A stretch of 62,531 bases of DNA from Cellulosimicrobium cellulans (GTDB taxonomy: Bacteria > Actinomycetota > Actinomycetes > Actinomycetales > Cellulomonadaceae). The position numbers and the translations under genes are program-made. The DNA lies in NCBI RefSeq assembly GCF_006539945.1, contig NZ_BJNZ01000027.1, positions 1-62,531 on the forward strand, written 5' to 3'. Below, in pieces: positions 25,148 through 33,591 of this stretch; positions within the stretch are counted from its first letter, which is position 1; the number at the start of each line of letters is the position of its first letter. A model generated the notes under the pieces. That model ran no database searches. It had not been told where the DNA came from and saw only the letters and a program-made list of their open reading frames with translations.

Positions 25148-27457
25148 ATGAAGCCTCACGGTCACGACGAGCACGGACCGAGCACGGCCCATCATCATCA
25201 CCACCCCGCGCCAGCCTCCGTCGACGCCGGCGGCGACGACCGGGCTCCATCGCGCGCTGCACCCGACCCAGGCCACCACGGCGAGGTACATCCTGACCAC
25301 GCCGATCGGCACGGCCAGGGCCACGACCATGAGCAGCAGCACCGCGGACACGGCGGGCACCCTGAGCCCGCCGGCCACGAGGGCCACGAGGGCCACGAGG
25401 GCCACGAGGGCCACGAGGGCCACGGTGGGCATGGCGGGCACGGTGATCACGTCGGGCAGTTCCGCCGGCTGTTCTGGATCATGCTCGTCCTGGCGGTCCC
25501 GGTAGTCGCGACGTCGAGCATGTTCGCGATGATCCTCGGGTACGAGCTGCCCGACGTGCCAGGTCTTGGTCTGGTCTCTCCGGTGCTCGGCACGGTGATG
25601 TACGTGTGGGGCGGGCGCCCGTTCCTGACAGGCGCGGTCTCGGAGATCCGTTCGCGCAAGCCCGGGATGATGCTGCTCATCGGCCTGGCGATCACCGTCG
25701 CGTTCGTCGCCTCGTGGGGCGCGAGCCTGGGCCTGCTCGACCACCAGCTCGACTTCTGGTGGGAGCTCGCGCTGCTGATCGTGATCATGCTGCTCGGCCA
25801 TTGGATCGAGATGCGGTCCCTGGCGCAGACGACCTCCGCCCTGGACTCCCTGGCCGCGTTGCTGCCGGACGAGGCGGAGCGGGTCGAGGGTGATGACGTC
25901 GTCACCGTGGCGCCTGGCGACCTGCGCGTGGGAGACGTGGTCGTGGTTCGCCCCGGTGGCCGGGTCCCGGCCGACGGCAAGGTCGTGGACGGCGCCGCGA
26001 GCATGGACGAGTCGATGATCACGGGGGAGTCGCGCACCGTGCGTCGCAGCAACGGTGACCTGGTCGTGGCCGGCACCGTCGCGACCGACTCGGGCGTGCG
26101 TGTGCAGGTCACCGCGGTCGGGCAGGACACGGCCCTGGCCGGTATCCAGCGCCTGGTTACCGAGGCGCAGAACTCCAGCTCACGCGCCCAGCGTCTGGCC
26201 GACACCGCGGCCGGGTGGCTGTTCTGGTTCGCGCTCGGCGCCGCGGTGCTCACCGCTGCGGCGTGGACCGTCCTCGGGATGCCGGACGACGCCGTGATCC
26301 GCACGGTGACCGTCCTCGTCATCGCCTGCCCTCACGCCCTGGGCCTGGCGATCCCTCTCGTGGTCTCCATCGCGACCGAGCGCGCAGCGCGCGGCGGCGT
26401 CCTGATCAAGGACCGGCTCGCGCTGGAGAGCATGCGCACCGTCGACGCGGTGCTGTTCGACAAGACCGGCACTCTGACCAAGGGCGAGCCCACGGTGACC
26501 GAGGTCGAAGCGACCGGCGACCACGACCAGGACACCGTTCTCGCGCTGGCGGCAGCCGCGGAGTCCGACTCCGAGCACCCGCTCGCCCGAGCCATCGTCC
26601 GCGCCGCCCGCGACAGGGGCCTGCCCGTGGCGTCCGCTCAAGACTTCCAGTCGTCCCCGGCGGTGGGCGTACGCGCGAGCGTGTCGGGTCGCAGCGTGGA
26701 GGTCGGTGGGCCCAATCTTCTGCACGAGCGGTCCGCCCAGGAGCTGGCGGTCGTCGACCGGTGGCGCGAGTCGGGAGCGATCATCTTGCACGTCCTCATC
26801 GACGGGCAGGTCGCGGGAGCTCTGCGCCTGGCCGACGAGATCCGCACCGAGTCTCGCGAGGCGGTCGCCGCGCTGAACCAGCGTGGCGTGCAGGTCGTGA
26901 TGATCACCGGCGACGCCGAGGCCGTGGCGGCGTCTGTCGCGCACGAGCTGGGCATCGAGCGGTACTTCGCTGGCGTGCGGCCCGAGGACAAGTCCGCCAA
27001 GGTCCAGCAGCTGCAGCGCGAAGGCCGCAAGGTCGCGATGGTCGGAGACGGCGTGAACGACGCCCCGGCGCTGGCCCAGGCGGATGTCGGCATCGCGATC
27101 GGTGCTGGCACCGACGTCGCGATCGCCTCGGCCGGAGTCATCCTCGCTAGCGACGATCCCCGGTCCGTGCTGTCGGTCATCGAGCTGTCGCGGGCGAGCT
27201 ACCGCAAGATGAAGCAGAACCTGTGGTGGGCAGCGGGGTACAACCTGATCTCCGTCCCGCTCGCCGCCGGGGTGCTCGCGCCCATCGGCTTCGTCATGCC
27301 GATGTCTGTCGGTGCGCTGCTCATGTCCGCATCGACCGTGGTCGTCGCGCTCAACGCCCAGCTCCTGCGACGTCTGGACCTGCGCCCCGAGATGAGCGCC
27401 CGGGCCATCCTCGGGCGGCCCGCCGTCGATGCCGAACGCCAGGACGTTCACGCGTGA
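25148..27457 (+). CDS. copB: CopB-type P1B ATPase with His-rich N-terminus
   Basis: 769 residues. The N-terminal 100 residues are His/Gly/Glu-rich with a GHE tandem repeat instead of an HMA domain. The metal-site motif is CPH (IACPHALGLAIP, near residue 393), which defines the CopB (P1B-3) class thought to move Cu(II) or Cu(I)/Ag(I). DKTGT near 437, SEHPLARA and GDGVND complete the ATPase. ATG 25148 has GGAGAGGAAGG. Its stop overlaps the GTG of the next gene. Confidence 0.92.
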   Translation: MKPHGHDEHGPSTAHHHHHPAPASVDAGGDDRAPSRAAPDPGHHGEVHPDHADRHGQGHDHEQQHRGHGGHPEPAGHEGHEGHEGHEGHEGHGGHGGHGDHVGQFRRLFWIMLVLAVPVVATSSMFAMILGYELPDVPGLGLVSPVLGTVMYVWGGRPFLTGAVSEIRSRKPGMMLLIGLAITVAFVASWGASLGLLDHQLDFWWELALLIVIMLLGHWIEMRSLAQTTSALDSLAALLPDEAERVEGDDVVTVAPGDLRVGDVVVVRPGGRVPADGKVVDGAASMDESMITGESRTVRRSNGDLVVAGTVATDSGVRVQVTAVGQDTALAGIQRLVTEAQNSSSRAQRLADTAAGWLFWFALGAAVLTAAAWTVLGMPDDAVIRTVTVLVIACPHALGLAIPLVVSIATERAARGGVLIKDRLALESMRTVDAVLFDKTGTLTKGEPTVTEVEATGDHDQDTVLALAAAAESDSEHPLARAIVRAARDRGLPVASAQDFQSSPAVGVRASVSGRSVEVGGPNLLHERSAQELAVVDRWRESGAIILHVLIDGQVAGALRLADEIRTESREAVAALNQRGVQVVMITGDAEAVAASVAHELGIERYFAGVRPEDKSAKVQQLQREGRKVAMVGDGVNDAPALAQADVGIAIGAGTDVAIASAGVILASDDPRSVLSVIELSRASYRKMKQNLWWAAGYNLISVPLAAGVLAPIGFVMPMSVGALLMSASTVVVALNAQLLRRLDLRPEMSARAILGRPAVDAERQDVHA
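25375..25428 (+). repeat. 9-bp tandem repeat in the copB His-rich region
   Basis: Five exact copies of CCACGAGGG (25375-25419) and a sixth, altered one (25420-25428) code the Gly-His-Glu repeat. Such an array can change copy number by slippage and so change the number of metal-binding His residues. Confidence 0.85.
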
Positions 27458-27897
27458 CCGGTCAGCCTTCCGGCGCCCGCGCGCAGGCGCCCACCGGCGG
27501 CGCGCGGCGCGCCGTCCCCGGCCTGACCGCATGCCGCCTGTGTGCTGGCGAGACGCTGGGAGAAGACGACCCCCGCCCCGGTGGCCAGCTCGAGCGGGTC
27601 CGCGAGATCGCGGCGAGCGGGGACGCTCGCCTGACGCTCGTGGACTGCCTCGACGCGTGCGAACGGGGAGATATCCTCGTCGCCCGGCCCACACCTGCCG
27701 TCCGAGCGAGGCAACACCCGGTCTGGTTCGAGCGCCTCGCGGGCGACGAGCTCACCACCGAGCTGCACGACTGGCTGCGCGCTGGAGGCCCTGGGATGGC
27801 TCCACTGCCCGAACCTCTGCGTCCCCTCGTCCTGCAACCCCAGCAGCTGCCGCCCGACCGCGCTCCGGGGTCGGCAGACGTCGACGTCGGTGTGTAG
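27454..27897 (+). CDS. Thioredoxin-like [2Fe-2S] ferredoxin-domain protein
   Basis: 147 residues from GTG 27454, overlapping the copB stop (GTGA). Contains TACRLCAGE and VDCLDACERGDILVARP; the four Cys in this spacing recall the small thioredoxin-like [2Fe-2S] proteins (CLxxCERxNVVVVRP type). Co-translated with the CopB ATPase; a redox role in copper handling is possible (inference). Confidence 0.65.
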   Translation: MTGQPSGARAQAPTGGARRAVPGLTACRLCAGETLGEDDPRPGGQLERVREIAASGDARLTLVDCLDACERGDILVARPTPAVRARQHPVWFERLAGDELTTELHDWLRAGGPGMAPLPEPLRPLVLQPQQLPPDRAPGSADVDVGV

Positions 27898-27929
27898 CGG
27901 TCCCGGCGTCCCGATGGAAGGCTGCTTGG

Positions 27930-28403
27930 ATGGCGGAACCGGTGTGGGAGGAGATTGACCTCGAGAGCGCTCGGGACCATGCCCGGGCCGTCGTCGACGG
28001 TGCCCCAGCGGACGAGCGCATCGTCGCGCGCTACGTCCGCGACAACGCGTCAGTCGTGCTAGTGCGGGCCGACGCTCGCGGCGCATGGGGCTTGATCTAC
28101 GTGTGCACGACGTCGGGACCACGTGCCGACTACTCGAGCACGCTGCTGGACCTGGCAGCCGAGCATACGTTCCACGTCGGAAGCGCAGCCCCGCAGTACG
28201 GGCAGGGACCACGAGTGCACTTCGCGGCCATCAGGTCCGCAGGCATCACCACCGCCCGGAGCCGGCAAGCGGGTGAACCGTGGCGCATCCTCACCGCAGA
28301 CGACAGCGGCTGGATCCTCGACGCTCGTGTGACCGAAGATTTCCACGATGCTCCTGCGTACGAGTTCGAGGCACCCGGCATGACCTGGCACCCAATCGCC
28401 TGA
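27930..28403 (+). CDS. Hypothetical protein
   Basis: 157 residues from ATG 27930. No family recognised. It is soluble, with alternating beta and helical parts (ERIVARYVRDNASVVLVRADARGAWGLIYVCTTSG) and a C-terminus ending GMTWHPIA. It lies 32 bp after the ferredoxin-like gene on the same strand, so it may be transcribed with the copB set. Confidence 0.6.
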   Translation: MAEPVWEEIDLESARDHARAVVDGAPADERIVARYVRDNASVVLVRADARGAWGLIYVCTTSGPRADYSSTLLDLAAEHTFHVGSAAPQYGQGPRVHFAAIRSAGITTARSRQAGEPWRILTADDSGWILDARVTEDFHDAPAYEFEAPGMTWHPIA

Positions 28404-28414
28404 CAGCCGACTCC

Positions 28415-28792
28415 ACGGAGGGCCGTGCCAGCGGCCCGCGGAGACTCCCGATGACCCTCACCGTCGTGCACGGCGTCGACGAGCGCGAGACCGGCATCGC
28501 CTCGGCCCTCATCAACACCGCCCAGCAGCTCGGCGCGGCGCTCGGCCTCGCTGTCCTCACCACCGTCTCGATCACGGCGGCCAGCACCCGGCTACCCGAC
28601 GCGGTCACCGCCCTGAACGAGGGTGTGACCGCAGGCGACACGAGCCTCGTCACCACCGCCGAGCAGGCGCTCAGCCACGGGTACGCCACCGGCTACCTCG
28701 CGGCCGCGGTCATCCTGTTCGTCGCCGCCGCGATCGCAGCACTCCTCGTCAACACGCCCGGGCAACCACCGACCACGGCCGCGCAGCGCTAG
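28415..28792 (+). pseudogene. 3' fragment of an MFS (DHA2/EmrB-QacA) transporter gene
   Basis: The frame codes MTLTVVHGVDERETGIASALINTAQQLGAALGLAVLTT and then one more hydrophobic helix (YLAAAVILFVAAAIAALLV). The ERETGIASALINTAQQLG segment is the conserved late motif of 14-helix drug transporters, normally near residue 350 of about 500. Everything upstream is missing, so it is a remnant. Confidence 0.75.
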
Positions 28793-28940
28793 ACCGTATC
28801 CCACCCGCAAGAAGGTGAGACGGTGATGGACTGGCAGGGGAGGCCGCCCAAGATCACCTCGCCGGGAGCGGCGGTTCGTTGCGCGCGCGCAACGTGGGTG
28901 CCTAAGATTAGGTCAGCTCGCCGCAGTAGCGGCGAGAAGT

Positions 28941-28979
28941 GAACCCGAGACCCTTCCGGACGGTTGTGGCGCTCGGGTT
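28941..28979 (-). terminator. Hairpin after the DUF3800-like gene
   Basis: AACCCGAG (from 28941) pairs with CTCGGGTT (to 28979) across about 22 bases, just beyond the minus-strand stop at 28989. A smaller stem CTCGCCG/CGGCGAG lies at 28918-28937. Confidence 0.55.
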
Positions 28980-28988
28980 TCGCGCTGT

Positions 28989-29537
28989 CTAGAGCCGGAC
29001 GACCCCGGCGACCAGCGGCTCTGCGCGACGGCGCGCATCACCGCCCCGGGCCCAGGCCCAGGCGATCGCGTCTGGGATCGCGAGCAACGGCTCGACGGCC
29101 GCGGTCGCGTGGTCGTACGCCAACGAGTCCCGGCACCCACGGCGGCCCGTCTCGCGGTACAGCAGGCGCCGGTCACGATCTTCCTCTCCCTGTTCGCTCT
29201 CGAGCATCAGCCGGGCGCAGCCCGCCTCCGCGATGTCCTCGACGAGCCGCTCCAGGCAAGCTCCGCGCCGCTCGATGTTGGTGCGGTATCCGGCTCCGGC
29301 CTGGTAGATCGTGACCTCGGCGCTGAGCGTTCCGAGCGTCGACAGGATCGTGTGCTGACGGGCCGGAGACTCCTTGACCATGTGCAGCCGTCGCTGGCCG
29401 GGCTTGTGCAGTCCGCGCACCGTCTTGCGCGCGAGCGCGAGCTCGCCGGGGATGATCACCGCGGCGACGAGAAGGTAGTCCTGCTTTTTGCTCTCGTCGA
29501 CGAACACGTGACCGCCTCGCAAGGAGTGGTCCGACAT
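28989..29537 (-). CDS. DUF3800-like (RNase H-fold) protein
   Basis: 182 residues from ATG 29537. The N-terminus GGHVFVDESKKQDYLLVAAVIIPG matches the DUF3800 pattern, in which the first Asp of FVDES is a likely catalytic acid of an RNase H-like fold. Further acidic segments (LMLESEQGEEDRDR and DSLAYDHA) could finish the site. Members often sit in defence or mobile regions; the function is not established. A longer frame exists but the upstream part lacks family character. Confidence 0.7.
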   Translation of the reverse strand: MSDHSLRGGHVFVDESKKQDYLLVAAVIIPGELALARKTVRGLHKPGQRRLHMVKESPARQHTILSTLGTLSAEVTIYQAGAGYRTNIERRGACLERLVEDIAEAGCARLMLESEQGEEDRDRRLLYRETGRRGCRDSLAYDHATAAVEPLLAIPDAIAWAWARGGDARRRAEPLVAGVVRL

Positions 29538-29716
29538 ACTGGTAGGCACGACGCAAGGGTACGGACGCCGAACGACACTGCTGCGGGCGAGCCTGATGAT
29601 CTGCCGGGTGCGACGCACCCCATGTGTACTCATGGCCGCATGAGACTCCCCGAGAATCCGTACCGTCTCGTGCTGCTCGGTGGCTCGGACCGTGACCTCG
29701 CTCACGCTTGGCGCCG

Positions 29717-30010
29717 TCAACGACGCTCGACGGCGTCCGCCCAGAGCCACGCCCAGCCCTCGCGCCCCCGCCCGTCGATGAACCGCACGTGCACCTGGCG
29801 GCCGGCCCAAGCGATAGCTTCGCCGTCCACCTGGGCCTCGCCGGACTGCCGCTGGGTGACCCACACTCGCACTGGGATGCCCTCGATCGGGCGCACAATC
29901 GCGGCGCCGCGGCGCGCCAGTTCCGGCGCCTCCTCGGGGTAGTCCCGCATCGGCACCGTCTCGAAGCCCGACGGCCAGCCGCCGGGCGGCGGACGTCGAC
30001 GAGTACCCAC
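29717..30010 (-). CDS. Small SOS-controlled protein divergent from imuA'
   Basis: 97 residues from GTG 30010 (alternative ATG 29950). A -10 TATGAT (minus strand, 30017-30022) lies right before the GTG, so the message may be leaderless. Contains VRVWVTQRQSGEAQVDGEAIAWAGRQVHVRFID, a beta-rich stretch with no named domain. Shares the LexA box with imuA', so it is probably damage-induced. Confidence 0.6.
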   Translation of the reverse strand: MGTRRRPPPGGWPSGFETVPMRDYPEEAPELARRGAAIVRPIEGIPVRVWVTQRQSGEAQVDGEAIAWAGRQVHVRFIDGRGREGWAWLWADAVERR

Positions 30011-30022
30011 CGGCCCATCATA

Positions 30023-30040
30023 TTCGAACACCAGTTCGAA
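30023..30040. promoter_or_regulatory. LexA (SOS) box between divergent genes
   Basis: TCGAACACCAGTTCGA at 30024-30039 is a perfect match to the actinobacterial consensus TCGAAC-N4-GTTCGA, extended to an 18-bp palindrome. It overlaps the -10/-35 area of both divergent genes. Confidence 0.92.
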
Positions 30041-30060
30041 CCGCGACGCATACTGGAAGT

Positions 30061-30771
30061 ATGACGACGACCGCTCTGGAAGCCCTGGAGGTAGCTCGCG
30101 CAACCTTGCGTCGCGCCGAGCTGCGCATGGGCGTGCGGTCGTCCGCGGCAGGCGCCATCGACCTCGACGACACCCCCCGGCCGCTCGGCGCGGTCCTCGA
30201 CGGCGGTCGCCTGCCGCGCGGTGCGGCGAGCGTCGTGGCGGGGTCGACATCGCTCCTGCTCGCCCTGCTCGCCACCTCGCAGGGCACCTCGGACTGGCTC
30301 GCGTTTGTCGGGGCGCCAGACGTCGGGATGCTCGCGGCCGCCGGCGCCGGCTTGGCGCTCGAGCGGGTCGCCCTGGTCCCACGGGCAGGGGAGGACCCTG
30401 GTGGTGTCATCGCAGCCCTGCTCGACGGCATGACCTACGTCGTCGTGGGACCGGACGCCCGACTCTCCGCGTCCGAGCGCCGGCGGCTGCTCGCCCGCGC
30501 GCGCGAGCGCGGCACGGGGCTGGTGACCGTCAGGCCGTGGGAGCAGGCTGCGGTACGCCTCGAGGTCGTCGCGCACCGTTGGTCGGGTACCGACCATGGC
30601 GCCGGCTACCTGCGGCGCTGCGAACTCGACGTCGCGCGCACCGCCAACAGCGGCACCGATCGTTGGACGCTCACCTTGCCCACGCCCGGCGAGCCGCTTG
30701 TCGCGGCGACGGAGGGCCGGGCCCGCGGAGCCGCGACGGACAGCCAGCCCAGGCTCCGGCTGGTGGGATGA
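30061..30771 (+). CDS. imuA': ImuA'-like mutasome protein
   Basis: 236 residues. Shows the ImuA' pattern: DGGRLPRGAASVVAGSTSLLLALLA, DWLAFVGAPDVGMLAAAGAGLALERVALVP and VIAALLDGMTYVVVG, a RecA-like fold without an intact Walker A. In mycobacteria ImuA' works with ImuB and the DnaE2 polymerase in damage-induced mutagenesis. Here it is alone: no Y-family polymerase or dnaE2 is in the window. -10-like CATACT (30049-30054) lies seven bases before the ATG, suggesting a leaderless message, directly after the LexA box. Confidence 0.85.
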   Translation: MTTTALEALEVARATLRRAELRMGVRSSAAGAIDLDDTPRPLGAVLDGGRLPRGAASVVAGSTSLLLALLATSQGTSDWLAFVGAPDVGMLAAAGAGLALERVALVPRAGEDPGGVIAALLDGMTYVVVGPDARLSASERRRLLARARERGTGLVTVRPWEQAAVRLEVVAHRWSGTDHGAGYLRRCELDVARTANSGTDRWTLTLPTPGEPLVAATEGRARGAATDSQPRLRLVG

Positions 30772-30948
30772 GGAGTATGGCCGCGTCCTGAATGCCCGTT
30801 ATATGTCATAACAGAGGTTATCGGCCTAGAAGTAGTGCGAGTTGCATCAGATGCAAGAGCGCGCACGTCGCTGCGAAATCGGCGTCCGCGCAGTGTCGAA
30901 TGTGGGCTGGCTGTCCTTCGGTCGGTCCCGCCAATACCCTCGGGTCTC

Positions 30949-31629
30949 GTGGAGAGCCCGATACTCGAGACCTTGATTCCCGTGGCTGAGCAACGCGGTT
31001 GGGCGGACGACATCGTCGCGCCGCCCACGGGCGCCTCGCTCTGGTTTCAGGATCTGGAGTCCAGGCTGCAGTTCCAAGCGGAACAGCTGGGGCTGGTCCC
31101 GGTGGAGAACCGCCGCGGGCAATCGCACGTGTCCAGACTTCGGCCCACGACGCCGCAAGAGGCGCACCCCGCGTCGCTCAGCGCGCAGGTCGGGCTGGGG
31201 CAACAGCCCCTACACACCGACGGTGCGCACCTTCGCACGGTGCCCGACTACGTCGTGATGTGGTCGGAGACCACCAACTCGACCCCGACACGCGTTTGGC
31301 ATCCCCGCCGGGCACTATCGAGCAGCGACCAGTCGGGCGTCTTCATAGTCCGATCAGGGAGGGAGACGTGGCTGTCCCCCGCCCACGACGGTGGCGGTCT
31401 GCGGTTCGACCCGGGCTGCATGTCGCCATGTGACGCCTTCGCCCGCCGGACGGCCCGGATTCTGCAAGACCCGCCACCCGACGAAGTCCACGAGATCCGC
31501 TGGGACACCCCCTGGAAAGTACTGGTGCTAGCCAACCGGCAGGTGCTGCATGGTCGCGCCGCAGTCATCGACGGCGACCAAGAGCGCACGCTCGGCCGAG
31601 TCGCGTACTACAAGGCGGGCGCGCGATGA
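30949..31629 (+). CDS. TauD/clavaminate-synthase-like 2-oxoglutarate dioxygenase
   Basis: 226 residues from GTG 30949; the frame is open to 30835, so the start is uncertain. The Fe(II) triad is visible: H89 and D91 in LHTDGAHL, and H201 in VLHGRAAV, with the 2-oxoglutarate-binding Arg in ERTLGRVAYY. This is the TauD/CAS-like fold, which hydroxylates small molecules or peptides. The stop overlaps the ATG of the HEPN-like gene (ATGA 31626-31629), so the two are made together. Not near any biosynthetic genes. Confidence 0.75.
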   Translation: MESPILETLIPVAEQRGWADDIVAPPTGASLWFQDLESRLQFQAEQLGLVPVENRRGQSHVSRLRPTTPQEAHPASLSAQVGLGQQPLHTDGAHLRTVPDYVVMWSETTNSTPTRVWHPRRALSSSDQSGVFIVRSGRETWLSPAHDGGGLRFDPGCMSPCDAFARRTARILQDPPPDEVHEIRWDTPWKVLVLANRQVLHGRAAVIDGDQERTLGRVAYYKAGAR

Positions 31630-32534
31630 CGGCTTTTCGGGCTGAGGCCTTCTGGATCAAGGCACGCCTGTTCATCAACCGAGCCATGGAACCAGGTGAC
31701 GAGCGGAGCGAGGACGAACGGCGTCTCTGGGCGTCACTTGCTCTGGAGCTGCTCGCTAAGTGGGCGCTGGCTGAGACGTCGCCGGCGCTGGTGGCCGATC
31801 CTGCCAAGGACGGTGGCGATCAACTGTTCGTGGCCCTCGGGCTGAAGGAAGGCGGCCCCTCGGTCACGGTCCAAGCATCGACCGCGTTCAAGCGCTGCCA
31901 GGCGATCTATCACCCGTTCAGTGCGCAGGACGCCTCAAAGTTCTCCAACGCGCGCAACGAGTACCTGCACGGATCCGAGATTGCCCTCCTCGCCATACCC
32001 GCAGACGTTTGGTGGTCGCGGTACTGGTCCTTGGTCAACGTCCTGCTCACCGCGCATCAGAACGTGCTCGACGACCTCGTCGGGTCCAGTCGAGTTGCCG
32101 AGGTCGAGGCGCATCTGGCGCGCAACGCCGAGCGGAACGAGCAACAGTACGAGGCCGCCGTCCAGGCCGCCCGGCGCAACCTCGCCCGGTACCGGGGCGA
32201 CCAGATGTCGGCGACAGAGGCACGACGCTGGGAACTCAGCACCGGTCCGCGCATCGCCGCGACCTACAACGTCGAGGTCAAGTGCCCGGCGTGCGGGGGG
32301 TTGGGCACCGCGGAGTCAGACGATGCCCAGAGCAAAGACGTGACCTGGTCCAACGACCCGCACGACAGCTACCCCACCGTTGAGGTCACGTTCGTCCCCG
32401 ACTACTTCATCTGCCCCGTGTGCCATCTCACCCTCGACAGCTACGAACTCATCGAGCTCGCAGGGCTGGACGAGGAACACACCATCGAGACCGACGAACC
32501 GGTCTACGAAGAGCCCGAGTACGGGAACGACTGA
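31626..32534 (+). CDS. HEPN-like protein with C-terminal zinc ribbon
   Basis: 302 residues. The first 150 residues are helical; an early helix (LALELLAKWALAE) and the motif NARNEYLHG (R110-x4-H115) fit the HEPN superfamily, where Rx4-6H is the RNase active site. A long charged helix (EAHLARNAERNEQQYEAAVQAARRN) follows. Then a zinc ribbon has C220/C223 (CPACGG) and C263/C266 (CPVCHL). Co-translated with the dioxygenase. Domain assignment is by eye; a toxin or defence role is inference. Confidence 0.65.
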   Translation: MTAFRAEAFWIKARLFINRAMEPGDERSEDERRLWASLALELLAKWALAETSPALVADPAKDGGDQLFVALGLKEGGPSVTVQASTAFKRCQAIYHPFSAQDASKFSNARNEYLHGSEIALLAIPADVWWSRYWSLVNVLLTAHQNVLDDLVGSSRVAEVEAHLARNAERNEQQYEAAVQAARRNLARYRGDQMSATEARRWELSTGPRIAATYNVEVKCPACGGLGTAESDDAQSKDVTWSNDPHDSYPTVEVTFVPDYFICPVCHLTLDSYELIELAGLDEEHTIETDEPVYEEPEYGND

Positions 32535-32569
32535 GCAGGGAGTGCGCTACGGCTTGCCCGGAGCACTCC

Positions 32570-33574
32570 TCATCGGTGTGGACCGTCGTGCGAGGGTTCG
32601 TTGCCGTGCATCCGGGCTCGGTGGAAGCTCGTCGCCGACCGCCGGCGCGTCTCTACCAGGGCGTAGTCCAGCAGCTCGCCGCCGCGCTGGATGCGTCCGG
32701 CGTCGACCTCGACTTGCATCGCAGCGCCCTCGGACGGCGTCCAGAAACGACGGTGACGCAGCACGGCGGGGCAGCCGGTGGCCAGCGCGGTAGCGGACGC
32801 CTGAGAGCGCGCACGGCCGTCCGGGCCGTCGAAGACGTCGCGGGCATAGACGCTCGGGACCCATCGGCCGCCGAGTCCTTCACCCGTCAGGACGGCCCCC
32901 TCGTAGGCATGGCGCCAGCGCTGGGCGATGCGTGCCTGGGACAGCTCGTAGGGAACCTCGACGTCGACGACCTCGACCTCGTAGCCGGCGGCCGCGAGGC
33001 GGTCGCCGAGGGCGAGCGCGGCGTCGGGCTTGGAGAGGACCGAGTCGATGACGACGTTCGTCCCGTCGCGCAGGGCCTCGTCGCGCAGCAGGCGGGCGAG
33101 GTGAGAAGACTCCTCGTGCACGAGCGCGGCGAGCTCGAGGGGGTAGAACGGTTCCCCCGCGGCCTCGCGCTCACGCACGGCATCGGGCTTGAGGAAGGCG
33201 TCGTAGCTGCCGTCGGCCAGGGCTTCGCGGAGCAGCTTGTCCTTGAACTTGTCGGCGTCGACGACGAGCCAGGCGCTCTTGTCGAGCCCGAGGACGTTCT
33301 TCTGGATGTGGCCCTTGCCCGCCCCGGGCGGACCGGCGAGCACGATGGCCTTGCCGTCCTGGCGCGCACCGGGCGCCTCTGCGCGGGCTTCGTCACGCAG
33401 GCGGCGCCAGAGCGCGCGCCGACCGGCTGTCGGCTGGTCGACCTGCCCGTCGATGAACCACGCAGGGTTGTTCAGCGTGGAGTGCGGCCCGTCCTTGTCG
33501 AGCGGCCCCCCGGCACGGGAGAACTCTCGGACGGTCTCACGGTGGGCCGCGTGCAGGTCGTGGTCGTCGCTCAC
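32570..33574 (-). CDS. Zeta toxin family kinase
   Basis: 334 residues from GTG 33574. P-loop GPPGAGKG (about residues 81-88) with LVVDADKFKD and VVIDSVLSKP downstream, as in zeta toxins (PF06414). The established activity is phosphorylation of UDP-N-acetylglucosamine, which blocks cell-wall synthesis. The upstream gene is the likely antitoxin; together they give plasmid maintenance. Converges with the HEPN gene. Confidence 0.85.
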   Translation of the reverse strand: MSDDHDLHAAHRETVREFSRAGGPLDKDGPHSTLNNPAWFIDGQVDQPTAGRRALWRRLRDEARAEAPGARQDGKAIVLAGPPGAGKGHIQKNVLGLDKSAWLVVDADKFKDKLLREALADGSYDAFLKPDAVREREAAGEPFYPLELAALVHEESSHLARLLRDEALRDGTNVVIDSVLSKPDAALALGDRLAAAGYEVEVVDVEVPYELSQARIAQRWRHAYEGAVLTGEGLGGRWVPSVYARDVFDGPDGRARSQASATALATGCPAVLRHRRFWTPSEGAAMQVEVDAGRIQRGGELLDYALVETRRRSATSFHRARMHGNEPSHDGPHR

Positions 33575-33591
33575 GCACGCGAGTTAAACGG

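Noticed and set aside
25148-25440. CCACGAGGG tandem array as a possible CRISPR or satellite
   Set aside because: No spacers; the units are in frame and encode the His-rich metal-binding region of CopB.
7674-28403. Whole metal-resistance block as one intact transposon
   Set aside because: No transposase gene and no matching terminal inverted repeats were found; only a small resolvase-type recombinase lies inside.
28826-28942. 38-codon frame MDWQGRPPKITSPGAAV after the MFS remnant
   Set aside because: Has a possible ribosome site but no family character and ends in the hairpin region; more likely remnant sequence.
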